From: Actinobacteria bacterium UBA4719 | Lineage (GTDB): Bacteria; Actinomycetota; Actinomycetes; Actinomycetales; Dermatophilaceae | Direction of reading: 5' to 3' | Assembly (NCBI GenBank): GCA_002404345.1 | Contig: DHJN01000218.1 | Coordinates: forward strand, 1 to 22,518 | Length of the DNA: 22,518 nt | Part shown: positions 22,490 through 22,518 of the stretch, piece by piece | Layout of the letters: each line of letters opens with the position of its first letter | Position numbering within the stretch: the first letter of the stretch is position 1 | Notes under the pieces: generated by a model | What the model saw: the letters and a program-made list of their open reading frames with translations, nothing else | What the model was told of the DNA's origin: nothing | Database searches by the model: none | Position numbers and translations under genes: made by a program

Positions 22490-22518
22490 TGCACGGTTGC
22501 CCCGATGCGACGCCGGAA

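Noticed and set aside
22270..22518. Start of a 16S rRNA or tRNA gene inside the window
   Set aside because: No rRNA 5' end or cloverleaf could be recognised; only promoter- and leader-like sequence is present.

Overview
The window reads as chromosomal DNA of a high-GC Gram-positive actinobacterium. Support comes from the uniformly GC-rich codon use, many GTG and other non-ATG starts, an LpdA-type flavoprotein quinone reductase, a fused biotin carboxylase/BCCP alpha subunit of the mycobacterial AccA3 type, a SARP (BTAD) regulator, and probable leaderless genes. A member of Micrococcales or Propionibacteriales is a reasonable guess, but the sequence alone does not settle the family. No transposase, integrase, tRNA, rRNA or CRISPR array was found inside the window.

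Layout, left to right. (1) 104-4836: an IclR-type regulator (minus strand) divergent from a four-gene osmoprotectant ABC importer operon: permease, ATPase, permease, then lipoprotein binding protein, closed by a strong hairpin. (2) 4871-7173: a probably leaderless NodB-like polysaccharide deacetylase lipoprotein with an altered first catalytic motif, followed by a YVTN beta-propeller lipoprotein. (3) 7289-11211 (minus): a second ABC importer of the iron/polyamine/phosphonate superfamily, in the order binding protein, two permeases, ATPase, with a 15-bp perfect hairpin between the binding protein and the first permease. (4) 11403-14693: lpdA (plus) converging on accA (minus). (5) 14871-18867: a small two-helix membrane protein (minus) divergent from a 1148-residue protein that joins a cytoplasmic SARP DNA-binding module, one transmembrane helix, a seven-bladed propeller and a family-5 solute-binding domain. 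A pair of 36-bp direct repeats lies between them. (6) 18860-22335: a MerR regulator divergent from an acyl-CoA dehydrogenase/acyl-CoA carboxylase beta-subunit operon. A perfect 16-bp palindrome overlaps both promoters, and a 25-bp hairpin ends the operon. (7) 22336-22518: no gene, but a consensus-like promoter near the right edge that resembles actinobacterial rRNA promoters.

How the parts may work together. Two importers bring in compatible solutes and an unidentified small solute. AccA (biotin carboxylase plus biotin carrier) is the natural partner of a carboxyltransferase such as the AccD at 20677, so the right half concerns acyl-CoA (fatty-acid or branched-chain) metabolism under a MerR switch. 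The most unusual item is the SARP-TM-propeller-SBP protein. Its layout suggests a one-component receptor that reads an extracellular peptide-like or other ligand and acts directly on DNA, possibly on its own divergent promoter region with the duplicated 36-bp element.
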